64,000 bases of DNA. Origin: Falsiroseomonas frigidaquae. Lineage in GTDB: Bacteria; Pseudomonadota; Alphaproteobacteria; Acetobacterales; Acetobacteraceae. Positions within the stretch are counted from its first letter, which is position 1, and every line of letters starts with the position of its first letter. The notes under the pieces are model-generated. The model was not told where the DNA came from. It saw only the letters and a program-made list of their open reading frames with translations, and did no database searches. The stretch lies in NCBI RefSeq assembly GCF_012163145.1, contig NZ_JAAVTX010000007.1, positions 124,001 to 188,000 on the forward strand, given 5' to 3'. This document shows positions 38,481-47,892 of the stretch, piece after piece. The position numbers and the translations under genes were made by a program.

Positions 38481-39920
38481 ATGGGCCACCGGCTTACGGT
38501 GCGGGCGGGCGGGGCGCGCCTGGCCATGGCGGCCAGCGGCGTTGCCGAGGTAATCGGCGCGCGGCAGATGACCCGCGTGCCGAACGGACCGCCGGGGCTG
38601 CTCGGCGTCATCCATCTGCGCGGCACCGTTCTTCCCGTCCTGTCGCTGCGCCAGATGCTCGACGCGGCCCAGCCTGCGGGAGCGGTGGAGCGTATCGTGG
38701 TGCTGCGCCACGACCCGCCGCTCGGCCTGGCGGTCGAGGCGGTCGAGGCGCTGCAGGCGGTCGAGCACGCCGGACCACTTCCCGAGGCCGGCCGGCTGCT
38801 GCTGGAACAGGCGGATGGCGGCACCTCGCTCGACCTGTCGGCAATGCTGGAGGCGCGGTTCGCGACGGCGTTTCGCGGTGCAGCGCGGCAGGCGCCGCAG
38901 CGCCCGGAGGCGGTGGCCGGCACCTCGGCAGCGGTCCGGCAGGAACAATCCTTCCTCGCCTTCACCCTGGCGGGGCAGGATTACGCGCTACCGCTTGAAA
39001 GCGTCGCGGAGGTCCTCGCCCTGCCTGCGGCGATCGCCACGCTGCCGCAGACCGATCAGGTGCTGCTGGGCGTCTTCATCCTGCGCGAGGCGGTACTCCC
39101 TGCCCTGTCGCTGCGGCTGCTGCTCGGCCTGCCGGATCGCCCTCGCCTGGGCTCCGAGCAGATCGTGGTGACGCATGTGGCCGGGCAGCGTATGGCCCTG
39201 GTCGTGGACCGCATCAGCGCCATCCTGCGCGTCGCGCCGGACCGGGTGGGCCCGGCACCGAGCCTGTTCAACAAGGGCGGCGGCGAGGCCCGCATCGGCC
39301 ATGTGCTGCGCCAGCCAGATGGGCGCGGCCTGGTGGCGATCCTTTCGCCCGCCTGCCTCCTCGCCGATGACCGGGTCGCGCGGCATCTGGTGGCGGCAGA
39401 CCAGCAGGAGGACGAGAGCATGGCGACCGCGGCTTCCACCGGGGCCCGGGCCGAGGGGCGCGAACGCTTCCTGGTGATCCGCCTCGGCAACGAGAGCTAC
39501 GGGCTGCCGATCGGCGCCGTGGACGAGGTGGTGCGCCTGCCCGGCACGCTGACACGCCTGCCGCGGGCGCCAGCCTATGTGCAGGGGGTGCTGAACCTTC
39601 GCGGCCGGGTGATTCCGGTGATCGACCAGCGCCGCCGCTTCGCGGTGCCGGGCGAAGGCGAGACGCGCGGGCGGATCGTCGTCCTCACCCTCGGCAAGCT
39701 TCAGGCCGGCTTCGCGGTGGATGCGGTCACGGAGATCCTGCAAGTCGAGCCTGGCGAGATCCTCCCGTCGCCGGACCTGTCGGAGGCGGGTGCCGGCCAG
39801 TTCGACCGCGCCCTCGAGCGCGATGGCCGGGTGATCCTGCTGATCGATCCGGCCGCCCTGCTGAGCCTGGCGGAGGCGGACCTGCTGCGGGACCTGACGG
39901 CCAACCCCTCCCCCCCGTGA
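38481..39920 (+). CDS. cheW: triple CheW-domain scaffold protein
   Basis: 479 residues containing three CheW modules in a row. Module 1 (about 1-110) has LLGVIHLRGTVLPVLSLRQM. Module 2 (about 150-300) starts FLAFTLAGQDYALPLESVAE and contains LLGVFILREAVLPALSLRLL. Module 3 (about 325-475) starts FLVIRLGNESYGLPIGAVDE and contains VQGVLNLRGRVIPVIDQRRR. I use ATG 38481; GTG 38469 is an alternative. It could bridge several CheA and receptor tips, fitting the double-tip receptor upstream. Confidence 0.88.
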   Translation: MGHRLTVRAGGARLAMAASGVAEVIGARQMTRVPNGPPGLLGVIHLRGTVLPVLSLRQMLDAAQPAGAVERIVVLRHDPPLGLAVEAVEALQAVEHAGPLPEAGRLLLEQADGGTSLDLSAMLEARFATAFRGAARQAPQRPEAVAGTSAAVRQEQSFLAFTLAGQDYALPLESVAEVLALPAAIATLPQTDQVLLGVFILREAVLPALSLRLLLGLPDRPRLGSEQIVVTHVAGQRMALVVDRISAILRVAPDRVGPAPSLFNKGGGEARIGHVLRQPDGRGLVAILSPACLLADDRVARHLVAADQQEDESMATAASTGARAEGRERFLVIRLGNESYGLPIGAVDEVVRLPGTLTRLPRAPAYVQGVLNLRGRVIPVIDQRRRFAVPGEGETRGRIVVLTLGKLQAGFAVDAVTEILQVEPGEILPSPDLSEAGAGQFDRALERDGRVILLIDPAALLSLAEADLLRDLTANPSPP

Positions 39921-41002
39921 TCAAGATCCTGATCGTCGACGATTCTGCTCTGATGCGCCGGGTGCTGGGTGCGGCATTCGAGCAGGATGGCGGCTTCTCG
40001 GTGGCTTTCGCGCGCGACGGCGCGGAAGCGCTGGTCCAGCTGCATGCCTTCCGGCCGGAGGTGATCACGCTGGATGTGCAGATGCCCGGCATGGGGGGCC
40101 TGCGCTGCCTCGACCGGATCATGGTCGAGCGGCCCTGCCCGGTGGTCATGGTGTCCTCCATGACCACGCAAGGCGCCGCGGCGACGCTGGAGGCGCTGGA
40201 CCTGGGCGCGGTGGATTTCGTGCCGAAGCCGGGCGGCGTCGTCTCCCTCGCCATCGATGGCTTCGCACCAATCCTCATCGAGAAGGTGCGCGCCGCCAGC
40301 CAGGTCCGCATCCGCCCTTCGCACAGGCTGGCGGAGCGCCTGCGGGCGCGAGGGCCCGCGCCGCCGCAGCCACCCGCACCGCCCGCCGCCGCGGCCATCG
40401 CCAGCGGCGGACCGGCGGAGGCGCTTCCGGGCCTGGTGATCATCGGCACCTCCACCGGCGGGCCACCGGCGCTGGAGGCGGTGCTGTCGCAGCTGCCGGC
40501 CAGCTTTCCCTGGCCGATCCTGGTCGCCCAGCACATGCCGGCCGCCTTCACGGACTCGCTCGCCCGGCGCCTCGATGGCCTGTGCGCGCTGCAGGTGAAG
40601 GAGGTTACGCGGCCGATGCCGATTGAGGCCGGCTACGTCCACATCGCCCGCGGCGATGCGGACATGATCGTCAGCCAGCGCACCGCCGGCGCCATCGTGC
40701 TGCCGACGCCGGCGAATCCCGCCCTTCGCTGGCATCCCAGCGTGGATCGCCTGGTCAGCAGCGCCATGTCACAGCTGCCACCGCAGCGCCTCATCGGCAT
40801 CCTGATGACCGGCATGGGCAATGACGGCGCGGCATCCATGGCCGCCCTGCTGCAGGCCGGCGGGCGCACCATCGCCGAAGCCGAGGAAACGGCAATCGTC
40901 TGGGGCATGCCCGGCGCGCTGGTCAAGGCGGGCGGGGCCGGCATCATCGCGCCGCTGGAGGCGATCGCGGCGCGGCTGGCCGGGCTGGTCGCAACCCCAT
41001 GA
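39917..41002 (+). CDS. cheB: chemotaxis protein-glutamate methylesterase CheB
   Basis: 361 residues starting at GTG 39917 (GTGA overlap). The N-terminal receiver domain has the acidic pair in ILIVDDS, phospho-acceptor Asp53 in TLDVQMPGMGG and a lysine in FVPKPGG. A Pro/Ala-rich linker (about 145-165) joins it to the esterase domain with the Ser of IGTSTGGPPAL, the His of AQHMP and the Asp of MTGMGNDGA as the catalytic triad. It demethylates or deamidates receptor glutamates. Confidence 0.95.
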   Translation: MIKILIVDDSALMRRVLGAAFEQDGGFSVAFARDGAEALVQLHAFRPEVITLDVQMPGMGGLRCLDRIMVERPCPVVMVSSMTTQGAAATLEALDLGAVDFVPKPGGVVSLAIDGFAPILIEKVRAASQVRIRPSHRLAERLRARGPAPPQPPAPPAAAAIASGGPAEALPGLVIIGTSTGGPPALEAVLSQLPASFPWPILVAQHMPAAFTDSLARRLDGLCALQVKEVTRPMPIEAGYVHIARGDADMIVSQRTAGAIVLPTPANPALRWHPSVDRLVSSAMSQLPPQRLIGILMTGMGNDGAASMAALLQAGGRTIAEAEETAIVWGMPGALVKAGGAGIIAPLEAIAARLAGLVATP

Positions 41003-41844
41003 GCGACCCCGGCAGCGCGTCCCTGTCCGCCGCGGAACTGCAGCGCCTCAGCGCTTTCCTGTACCGCCAGACCGGCATGCTGTTCGGCGAGACCAAGCGC
41101 TACTACATTGAGCGACGGCTGGCCGACCGCTACGCCGCAACGGGGATCAGCGATTTCGCCACCTATTTCGGCCGCCTGCGCACCGATGCCGCGGAGCGCG
41201 AGACGCTGGTCAACGCCTTCACCATCAACGAAACCTATTTCTACCGCGAGGAACACCAGCTGGCCTGCCTGAGCCGGTCGCTGCTGCCGGAGCTGATCAC
41301 CACCCGGCAGCCTGGCGACAAGATCCGGATCTGGTCGGTTCCCTGCTCCACAGGGGAGGAGGCCTATTCCATCGCCATCTGGCTGCTGGAGAACTGGCGG
41401 CTGGTGGATGCCTACCATGTCGAGATCATCGGATCGGACATCGACACGCGCGTGCTGGAGGCGGCGCGGGAGGGCCTGTATGGGGAGCGCGCCCTGTCGC
41501 GGCTTCCGCCGGGGCTGCGCGATGCCTATTTCGAGCCGGCCAGGCGGCACCAGCGGCGGATCATCCAGGACCTCCGGGAATCGGTTAGCTTCAGCCCGGC
41601 CAACCTGATCGATGCGGCGAGCATGGCGGTGCATGGCGTCTTCGACGTGATCTTCTGTCGCAACGTGCTCATCTACTTCGATGAGGAGTCGCGGCTGCTC
41701 GCGGCGGGGAACCTCTTCGACCGGCTGGCGCCCGCTGGCTTCCTCTGCCTCGGCCACACCGAATCCATGAGCCGCATCAGCCAGCGCTTCGACGTTCGCC
41801 GCTTCGAGGACGCCACCGTGTTCCAGCGACCGCCCGCCACATGA
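40999..41844 (+). CDS. cheR: chemotaxis protein methyltransferase CheR
   Basis: 281 residues; ATG overlaps the cheB stop (ATGA). The N-terminal helical domain contains YRQTGMLFGETKRYYIERRL. The catalytic domain contains FTINETYFYRE, the SAM-binding SVPCSTGEEAYSIAI and FDVIFCRNVLIYFDEE, with LGHTESM near the C-terminus. Methylates receptor glutamates, opposing CheB. Confidence 0.95.
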   Translation: MSDPGSASLSAAELQRLSAFLYRQTGMLFGETKRYYIERRLADRYAATGISDFATYFGRLRTDAAERETLVNAFTINETYFYREEHQLACLSRSLLPELITTRQPGDKIRIWSVPCSTGEEAYSIAIWLLENWRLVDAYHVEIIGSDIDTRVLEAAREGLYGERALSRLPPGLRDAYFEPARRHQRRIIQDLRESVSFSPANLIDAASMAVHGVFDVIFCRNVLIYFDEESRLLAAGNLFDRLAPAGFLCLGHTESMSRISQRFDVRRFEDATVFQRPPAT

Positions 41845-43748
41845 CCCAGGACCTGATGGCCCAATTCCTGGTCGAGGGGCGCGAACTGGTCGCCGAGGCC
41901 GCTCGCGGACTGTCGGCGCTGGCCCTGCGGCGGGACGATGCGGCCGCGATGGAGGCCTGCTTCCGCGCCCTGCACACGCTGAAGGGCTCGACCGGGCTGT
42001 TCGACCTGGAGGCCATGGGCCAGCTGCTGCATGCCGCAGAGGATCGGCTCGCCGCCCTTCGCGACGGCCAGGCCAGCACGCCCGGCGACATCGACGCGCT
42101 GATCGAGATGGTTGACCAGGTGGATCGCTGGTTCGATGCGCTGGAGCGCGACGGCAGGCTTCCGGCCGATGCGGGCTCCATCGGCCAGGCTGCGGCACAC
42201 CGCATCCGCGACGCCGGCGGCGCGCCGGTAATGGCCGAGGAGCAGCCCGCGCAACCATCCTGGCGCATTCCGCCGGATTTCGATGGGCTGTCCGGCATCG
42301 CCATTCGCTACGTGCCGCGCCCGGATTGCTACTACTTCGGCGATGACCCCATCGCCATCACTGCGGCGATTCCCCAGGTGACGGCACTCCGCCTCTCGGC
42401 GCGGGTGCCATGGGATTCGTCCGAGCCTTACGATCCGTTCACCTGCAACCTCGTCATCGAGGCCGTCTCGGCCGCCGGGCGGGCGGAGGTCGAGGCGGGC
42501 TTCCGGCTCGTTGCGGACCAGGTGGCCTTCGCCGAGCTCGTCCCGGCCGCGCAGGCCGGGTCGGCGGGTGGCGGGCCCGCTCGGCGGACCTTGCGCGTCG
42601 ATGCGGCGCGGCTCGACCGGCTGGCGGATCTTGCCGACGACCTCGTCATCGCGAAGGGCGGCCTGGCCGAACTCGCCGCCCAGGCCGAATCCCTGCCTGG
42701 CGGGCACGCGCTCGGCCAGGCCCTGCGCCTCCGGCAGGCGCGGCTCGACCGCCTCGCCGGGGATCTGCATGCGACGGTCGGACGGGTCCGGCTGGTGCCG
42801 CTTGCACCGCTATTCGCGCGGTTTCCCCGATTGGTGCGCGACATCGCACGATCGCTCGGCAAGAAGGCCGAGCTGGTGGTCGAGGGGGGCGATGTCGAAG
42901 TCGACAAGGCGTTGGTGGACGCGCTGTCCGATCCGCTGCTGCACGTCCTGCGCAACGCGCTCGACCACGGCATGGAGGAAGCCTCGACCCGCAGGCGGGC
43001 AGGCAAGGCGGAAGCTGGCAGCATCCGCCTCGCCGCCCGCGTCGAGGGCGACCAGGTTGTCATCGAGGTCGCGGATGATGGCGCCGGCATCGATGCCGCG
43101 ACCATCCGGGCATTGGCCGTGAAGCGAGGCGTGCTGACGCAGGAGGATGCCGCGCGGCTGGACGACGTGGCGGCGATCGACCTCATCTTCGCGCCGGGGC
43201 TGTCCACCGCGGCGGCTGTCACGACGCTCTCGGGCCGCGGCGTCGGCATGGATGTGGTGCGATCCGCCGCGGCGAGCCTCGGCGGCCGGGTCACCGTCAC
43301 CTCCGCGGCGGGACGGGGAACGCAGGTGCAGTTCCGCCTGCCGGTCGCGATGACGCTGATCCAGATCCTGGTCGTCGCCTGCGGCGAAGAACGCTACGGC
43401 CTGCCCCTGGACGCGGTGGTCGAGACGGCGCGCCTGGCCCCGGGCCGGGTCGTCCCCATCAGGGCCGGATGGGCCTTTCAGCTTCGCGACCAGGTGCTGC
43501 CATTGGTCGGCCTGGGGGAGCTGGTCGGCACGCGGCGGGCGGCGCTGGCGGAATCCCAACGGGTCGTGATTGCGAAGGTACGTGGAGAGCCAATAGCCTT
43601 CGCGGTGGATGCATTCGTCGACCGTCTGGATATCGCCTTGCGCCCGATGAACGGTCTGCTGGCCCATGCACCGGGCATGCTGGGCACGACACTCCTGGCG
43701 GATGGCAGCGTGCTGATGATCCTGGATCTGGCGGAGCTTGTCGCATGA
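41841..43748 (+). CDS. cheA: chemotaxis histidine kinase CheA
   Basis: 635 residues, ATGA overlap with cheR. The HPt domain (about 1-110) has the phospho-His in LHTLKGSTGLFD. Residues about 150-240 form a separate domain (RYVPRPDCYYFGDDPIAI...DPFTCNLVIEAVS), apparently replacing a standard P2 domain. Dimerisation follows near 250-310. The ATPase has NALDHGMEE (N box), VADDGAGID, GLST and GRGVGMDVV. The C-terminal CheW-like domain is about 510-635. One HPt only and no receiver domain. Core kinase of this array. Confidence 0.94.
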   Translation: MTQDLMAQFLVEGRELVAEAARGLSALALRRDDAAAMEACFRALHTLKGSTGLFDLEAMGQLLHAAEDRLAALRDGQASTPGDIDALIEMVDQVDRWFDALERDGRLPADAGSIGQAAAHRIRDAGGAPVMAEEQPAQPSWRIPPDFDGLSGIAIRYVPRPDCYYFGDDPIAITAAIPQVTALRLSARVPWDSSEPYDPFTCNLVIEAVSAAGRAEVEAGFRLVADQVAFAELVPAAQAGSAGGGPARRTLRVDAARLDRLADLADDLVIAKGGLAELAAQAESLPGGHALGQALRLRQARLDRLAGDLHATVGRVRLVPLAPLFARFPRLVRDIARSLGKKAELVVEGGDVEVDKALVDALSDPLLHVLRNALDHGMEEASTRRRAGKAEAGSIRLAARVEGDQVVIEVADDGAGIDAATIRALAVKRGVLTQEDAARLDDVAAIDLIFAPGLSTAAAVTTLSGRGVGMDVVRSAAASLGGRVTVTSAAGRGTQVQFRLPVAMTLIQILVVACGEERYGLPLDAVVETARLAPGRVVPIRAGWAFQLRDQVLPLVGLGELVGTRRAALAESQRVVIAKVRGEPIAFAVDAFVDRLDIALRPMNGLLAHAPGMLGTTLLADGSVLMILDLAELVA

Positions 43749-44008
43749 CGGTCCGGCTCGATGGTGCCGTGCTCCGGCTGGAAGGCTCCTGCCACCTGGA
43801 AGATGCAGAGTCCCTGACGGCCCTGCTGCAGACCAGCGGTGTCAGTCTGGTTGATCTTTCGGCCTGCCAATCCCTGCATGGCGCGGTCGTGCAGGCCCTC
43901 CTTGCCCTCGGGCCCCGCGTCGAGGGCATACCCGCATCGCCGTTTCTCAGGGATCTGCTGCTTCCTGCCCTGCTGGTGAAGAGACAGGCCAAGCCATCCA
44001 ACTTATAG
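43745..44008 (+). CDS. small STAS-like protein
   Basis: 87 residues; ATG overlaps the cheA stop (ATGA). The pattern is short beta strands (VRLDGAVLRLEG), a helix, then LVDLSACQSLHGAVVQALLAL. This resembles the STAS/anti-anti-sigma core, in which the residue after the DLS strand is often a phosphorylated Ser or Thr; here Ser, Ala, Cys and Gln follow. Its place inside the operon suggests a regulatory or scaffold role. Identification is by fold pattern only. Confidence 0.6.
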   Translation: MTVRLDGAVLRLEGSCHLEDAESLTALLQTSGVSLVDLSACQSLHGAVVQALLALGPRVEGIPASPFLRDLLLPALLVKRQAKPSNL

Positions 44009-44053
44009 TGGCTCCGCGGTTTCCATGTGCCGCGAACTACAGGAGTACTTTTC

Positions 44054-44437
44054 ATGGACACAACGGTGCTGATCGTCGACGATAGCAAGCTGGCCCGCAT
44101 CGTCGTCGGCAAGGCGATCGCCGCGCTGCAGCCTGAATGGGTGCGTATCGAGGCGAGCAATGCGGATGAAGCGGTCGCGGCCGTGAATGCCCAGTCGGTA
44201 AACCTCGCCATCATCGACTTCAACATGCCGGGCCGCGACGGACTTGCCCTGGCGGAAGAATTGCGGGCGCGGTTCCCGGCCATGCCGCTCGCGGTGGCGA
44301 CAGCCAATGTTCAGGACGAGATCGTCGCCCGTGCCCGCGCGGCGAATGCGAGCTTCATTGCCAAGCCGGTTACGGAGGAGGGGATCCGTGGCTTCATCTC
44401 CGGTGCGGCGCTGCGGCTTCGGCCCGCCGCGCGATGA
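44054..44437 (+). CDS. cheY: CheY-type response regulator
   Basis: 127 residues from ATG 44054 with AGGAG upstream. This is the only gene of the operon core preceded by a gap (45 bases) and its own strong ribosome site. Single receiver domain: VLIVDDS acidic pair, phospho-acceptor Asp in AIIDFNMPG, Thr/Ala in VATAN, and Lys in FIAKPVTEE. No output domain, so it acts by binding a partner. No flagellar motor genes are in the window. Confidence 0.9.
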   Translation: MDTTVLIVDDSKLARIVVGKAIAALQPEWVRIEASNADEAVAAVNAQSVNLAIIDFNMPGRDGLALAEELRARFPAMPLAVATANVQDEIVARARAANASFIAKPVTEEGIRGFISGAALRLRPAAR

Positions 44438-45072
44438 CGGCCCAGGCGGCCACATTGGAGGATATGGAGCGGGACGCCCTCACCGAGTTGGTCAATATTG
44501 GCGTCAGCCGCGCCGCTGTCAGTCTTCGCAAGATGGTGGGCCAGCAGGTTCTGCTCTCGGTTCCCTCGCTGGAAGTCGTTTCCCGCAGCGGCGCCATCAC
44601 CCTGATCCGGGAGCGGGAGTACGGCCAGATGGTCGCCGTGCGCCAGGATTTCGACGGCGCCTTTTCCGGCCGCGCACTTCTGATCTTTCCCGAAAGCAAC
44701 AGCCTGGCGATGGTCCGCGCCGTGGCCGGCGAATCCCTCACCCTGGAGGAGGCTGCCGCGATCGAGAACGAGGCCTTGGCGGAAACCGGCAACATCGTGC
44801 TCAACAGCTGCCTCGCCACCATGGCGAACATGCTGAAGCAGCCCCTGACCATGTCGCTGCCCGAGGTGCTGCGCAGCAACGGGTCGTTGCTGTTCGAATC
44901 ACGAAGGCCCGAGACCGATGGCGGCATCGTGCTTTTCCTCTACATCAACTTCGCCATCAACAACCACGACATCCGCGGCTACATCTCCATGCTGATGGAC
45001 CTGCCCTCGATCCAGGCGCTGCGGCTGCTGATCTCCGAATTCATCCGGCAGGTCATGGGCGAAGAGATCTAG
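44434..45072 (+). CDS. cheC: CheC-family CheY-P phosphatase
   Basis: 212 residues; ATG overlaps the cheY stop. Both phosphatase signatures (D/E-x3-E-x2-N...P) are intact: DALTELVNIGVSRAAVSL followed by P, and ENEALAETGNIVLNSCLATM followed by P. The enzyme would dephosphorylate the CheY encoded just before it. Its presence in a proteobacterial operon without CheZ gives a signal-termination step. Confidence 0.87.
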   Translation: MTAQAATLEDMERDALTELVNIGVSRAAVSLRKMVGQQVLLSVPSLEVVSRSGAITLIREREYGQMVAVRQDFDGAFSGRALLIFPESNSLAMVRAVAGESLTLEEAAAIENEALAETGNIVLNSCLATMANMLKQPLTMSLPEVLRSNGSLLFESRRPETDGGIVLFLYINFAINNHDIRGYISMLMDLPSIQALRLLISEFIRQVMGEEI

Positions 45073-45114
45073 CCTTGGCAGAACCGCGCCGGCTGTGCTG
45101 CGTTGGTTCCGGTC

Positions 45115-47892
45115 ATGCTTAATCGCGATCAGACCGCAGCGCCGTCGTTACGGCCTTCGAACGACGTGGGACGGGCAGAGGCGCTGGAGCGCCTGTCGGC
45201 CATTGCGGGCCCGTGGCTGGAGATCCTCGGCAAGTCCGGCGTAGCCCTCACCGCGACGGATGCACGGGCACCCGGCGACACCATCATCTTCGCCAATGCA
45301 GCCTTCGAGGCACTGACGGGCTTTGCCTCCGCGGAGATCGTTGGCCGCAGTTCCGGCTTCCTGCACGCGGAGGACACGGATCCCGCCACCCTTGCCCGCC
45401 TCCATTCCGCGATCGCGCAGAACGGCTCGGCCACCGCGGACATCCTGAACAGGCGCCGGGACGGCGCCAGCTTCTGGAATCGCGTGAGCATCACCACGAT
45501 CCGCGATGCCGAGGGCTTGCCCGCCTTCCACCTGGCAAGCCAGGCCGACGTCACGAGCGAGTATGTCCTGGAAAGCCGGAACCAGGAGTTGCGGCGAAGC
45601 CGCCAGAAGCTGGACGAGGCGCAGGAACGCCTGCGGCTCGCCCAGGTCTCGGCGGCCGCGGCTGGCGCCTGGGAATGGGATATCGCGACCAACCGCCTGA
45701 TCGTGGATGCGCGCTTCGCCAGGATCTATGGCCTGGAGCCTACACCGGCCGATCTGCCCGCCGCCGCCTTCTTCAAGCCGATCCATGAAGACGACCGCAT
45801 GCGGATGCGCATTGCCGTCGCCGGGGCGCTGCAGGGCGCCGAGGTCTTTGCCCGTGACTTCCGGGTGGTTGTCCAGGGCGAGGTGCGCTGGGTTTCGGCG
45901 CGCGGCCGCACCTATCTCGATGCCGAGGAGAAGCCGCTGCGCTTCGCCGGCGTGCTGACCGACATCACCGAGCAGCGCAAGGTCGAGGAGCGCCTGTACA
46001 TTGCCCAGACCGCCGGTGGCGTAGGGTCTTTCGAATATCTCAGCGGCTACGGCACGGCGGATGTGTCCGGCGAATTCTGCCGTCTGCTGGGCCTGCGTCC
46101 GGCCCAGAGCCTGCCGGTCCGCACGATCAATTCCGTCGTCCACCCCGAGGACCAGGCGATCATCCAGAATCGTGACGGCCAGATGGCGGCCGGCACTGCG
46201 TTCCACGAATGCCGGATCACGCGCGCCGACACGGGCGAGGAGCGCTGGCTTGCCTCGCGCGGCGAGTACCGGCGCGCGGTTGGTGGCGGGGTCATCTTCG
46301 CCGGCGTCATCTATGACGTGACGACGATCAAGCGCTCCGAGGCACAGCTACGGGTGTTGACGGAGAGCCTTGAGGAACGCGTGGAGTTGAGGACGCAGGA
46401 GCGCGACAGGGTGTGGAACCTTTCGCGCGACCTGCTGAACGTCATCGGCCCGGACGGACTGCAGAAATCCGTCAATCCCGCCTGGACCGCGTTGCTCGGC
46501 TTCGAGCGGTCGGAACTCGTCGGCTCCTCGATGGATCGGCTGGTGCATCCGGATGAGCTGAATAACCTCACCTTCCAGCTTGCGGCACTTCGGCGCGGCG
46601 AATCGATTTCGGATTTCGACATACGCCTGCGCAGCAAGGACGGGTCCTACCGCTGGGTCAGCTGGACCGGCATCGCGGAGGATGGAACGATCTACGGGAT
46701 CGGCCGCGACGTTACACAGCGCAAGCTCCTCGAGGACCAGCTCCGCCAGAGCCAGAAGATGGAAGCTGTCGGCCAGCTGACAGGTGGCCTTGCCCACGAC
46801 TTCAACAACATGCTGACCGGCATCATCGGGGGCATCGACATGGCGCGGCGGCGTATCAGCCAGGGCCGCCTGCATGATGTCGACCGCTATCTCGATGCGG
46901 CCGTGAAATCCGGCCAGCGCGCGGCTGCCCTGACGCATCGCCTTCTGGCCTTCTCACGCCGGCAGACCCTCGATAGCCGCCCTCTCGATGTGAGTACCCT
47001 GGTGCAATCGGTGGAGGACCTGCTCCGCCGATCGCTTGGCGAAGGGATACAGCTGGCGATTCACGTCGGCCCTGAGCTGTGGCCCGCGGTCGCCGACGAA
47101 AGCCAGCTGGAAAGCGCCATCCTCAACCTGGCGATCAACGCCCGTGACGCGATGCCGGATGGCGGGCAGCTGACGATCACGCTGCAGAATTCCCCGCTCT
47201 CGGCCACTGACCTGAGCGATGCCGACGTCGCGACTGCCGGTGATTTCGTCGAGATCTGTGTGAAGGACACGGGTTGCGGAATGGCTCCGGAGGTCCTCGC
47301 GCGGGCCTTCGACCCCTTCTACACGACCAAGCCGGTGGGCCAGGGAACCGGCCTGGGCCTGTCGATGATCTACGGTTTCGTTCAGCAATCCCGTGGTCAC
47401 ATCAAGATAGTCAGCGAGACGGGCAAAGGCACCGAGATCCGTCTTTTCCTGCCTCGCTTCCAGGGCGAGTTGTCGACCGGCGACGAATCGATCGCCGGCC
47501 CGGCAGTGCTTGGAACCGGCGAGACCGTGCTGGTGGTCGAGGACGATCCCTCGGTAAGGCTGGTCGTGCTGCAGGTCCTGGGGGAACTGGGCTACGATGC
47601 CATCGAGACCGAGGGCGGGAAGGAGGCGGTGCCCATCCTGCAATCCCGGCGACGAATTGACCTGCTGGTCACGGATGTCGGCCTGCCAGGCCTGAACGGC
47701 CGCCAAATCGCGGAAATTGCCCGGGAACATCGCCCGGACCTGCCTGTCTTATTCATGACCGGCTACGCCAAGGACGCTTCCGAGCAGAGCCAGTTCCTGA
47801 TGGAAGGGATGGAGATCATCAAGAAGCCGTTCTCGGTGGATGATTTCGGTCAGCGGATCGATTTCATACTGCGAGGTTCGGCCAGGGACTGA
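45115..47892 (+). CDS. multi-PAS hybrid histidine kinase with a Cys-less LOV-like N-terminal domain
   Basis: 925 residues from ATG 45115; soluble, no membrane helix. Domain order: a LOV/PAS-like domain (about 38-145) with [21 protein letters not shown] and [12 protein letters not shown]; a second PAS (about 175-290); a third (about 295-415); a coiled coil and a fourth PAS (about 440-540). Then a HisKA domain with phospho-His in [11 protein letters not shown] (about 560), HATPase ([28 protein letters not shown]) and a C-terminal receiver (VLVVEDDPS, Asp in VTDVGLPG, Lys in KKPFS). In true LOV domains the motif is GRNCRFLQ; here Ser80 stands where the photoreactive Cys would be. It follows cheC by 42 bases and probably belongs to the same transcript. 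Confidence 0.88.
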   Translation: MLNRDQTAAPSLRPSNDVGRAEALERLSAIAGPWLEILGKSGVALTATDARAPGDTIIFANAAFEALTGFASAEIVGRSSGFLHAEDTDPATLARLHSAIAQNGSATADILNRRRDGASFWNRVSITTIRDAEGLPAFHLASQADVTSEYVLESRNQELRRSRQKLDEAQERLRLAQVSAAAAGAWEWDIATNRLIVDARFARIYGLEPTPADLPAAAFFKPIHEDDRMRMRIAVAGALQGAEVFARDFRVVVQGEVRWVSARGRTYLDAEEKPLRFAGVLTDITEQRKVEERLYIAQTAGGVGSFEYLSGYGTADVSGEFCRLLGLRPAQSLPVRTINSVVHPEDQAIIQNRDGQMAAGTAFHECRITRADTGEERWLASRGEYRRAVGGGVIFAGVIYDVTTIKRSEAQLRVLTESLEERVELRTQERDRVWNLSRDLLNVIGPDGLQKSVNPAWTALLGFERSELVGSSMDRLVHPDELNNLTFQLAALRRGESISDFDIRLRSKDGSYRWVSWTGIAEDGTIYGIGRDVTQRKLLEDQLRQSQKMEAVGQLTGGLAHDFNNMLTGIIGGIDMARRRISQGRLHDVDRYLDAAVKSGQRAAALTHRLLAFSRRQTLDSRPLDVSTLVQSVEDLLRRSLGEGIQLAIHVGPELWPAVADESQLESAILNLAINARDAMPDGGQLTITLQNSPLSATDLSDADVATAGDFVEICVKDTGCGMAPEVLARAFDPFYTTKPVGQGTGLGLSMIYGFVQQSRGHIKIVSETGKGTEIRLFLPRFQGELSTGDESIAGPAVLGTGETVLVVEDDPSVRLVVLQVLGELGYDAIETEGGKEAVPILQSRRRIDLLVTDVGLPGLNGRQIAEIAREHRPDLPVLFMTGYAKDASEQSQFLMEGMEIIKKPFSVDDFGQRIDFILRGSARD

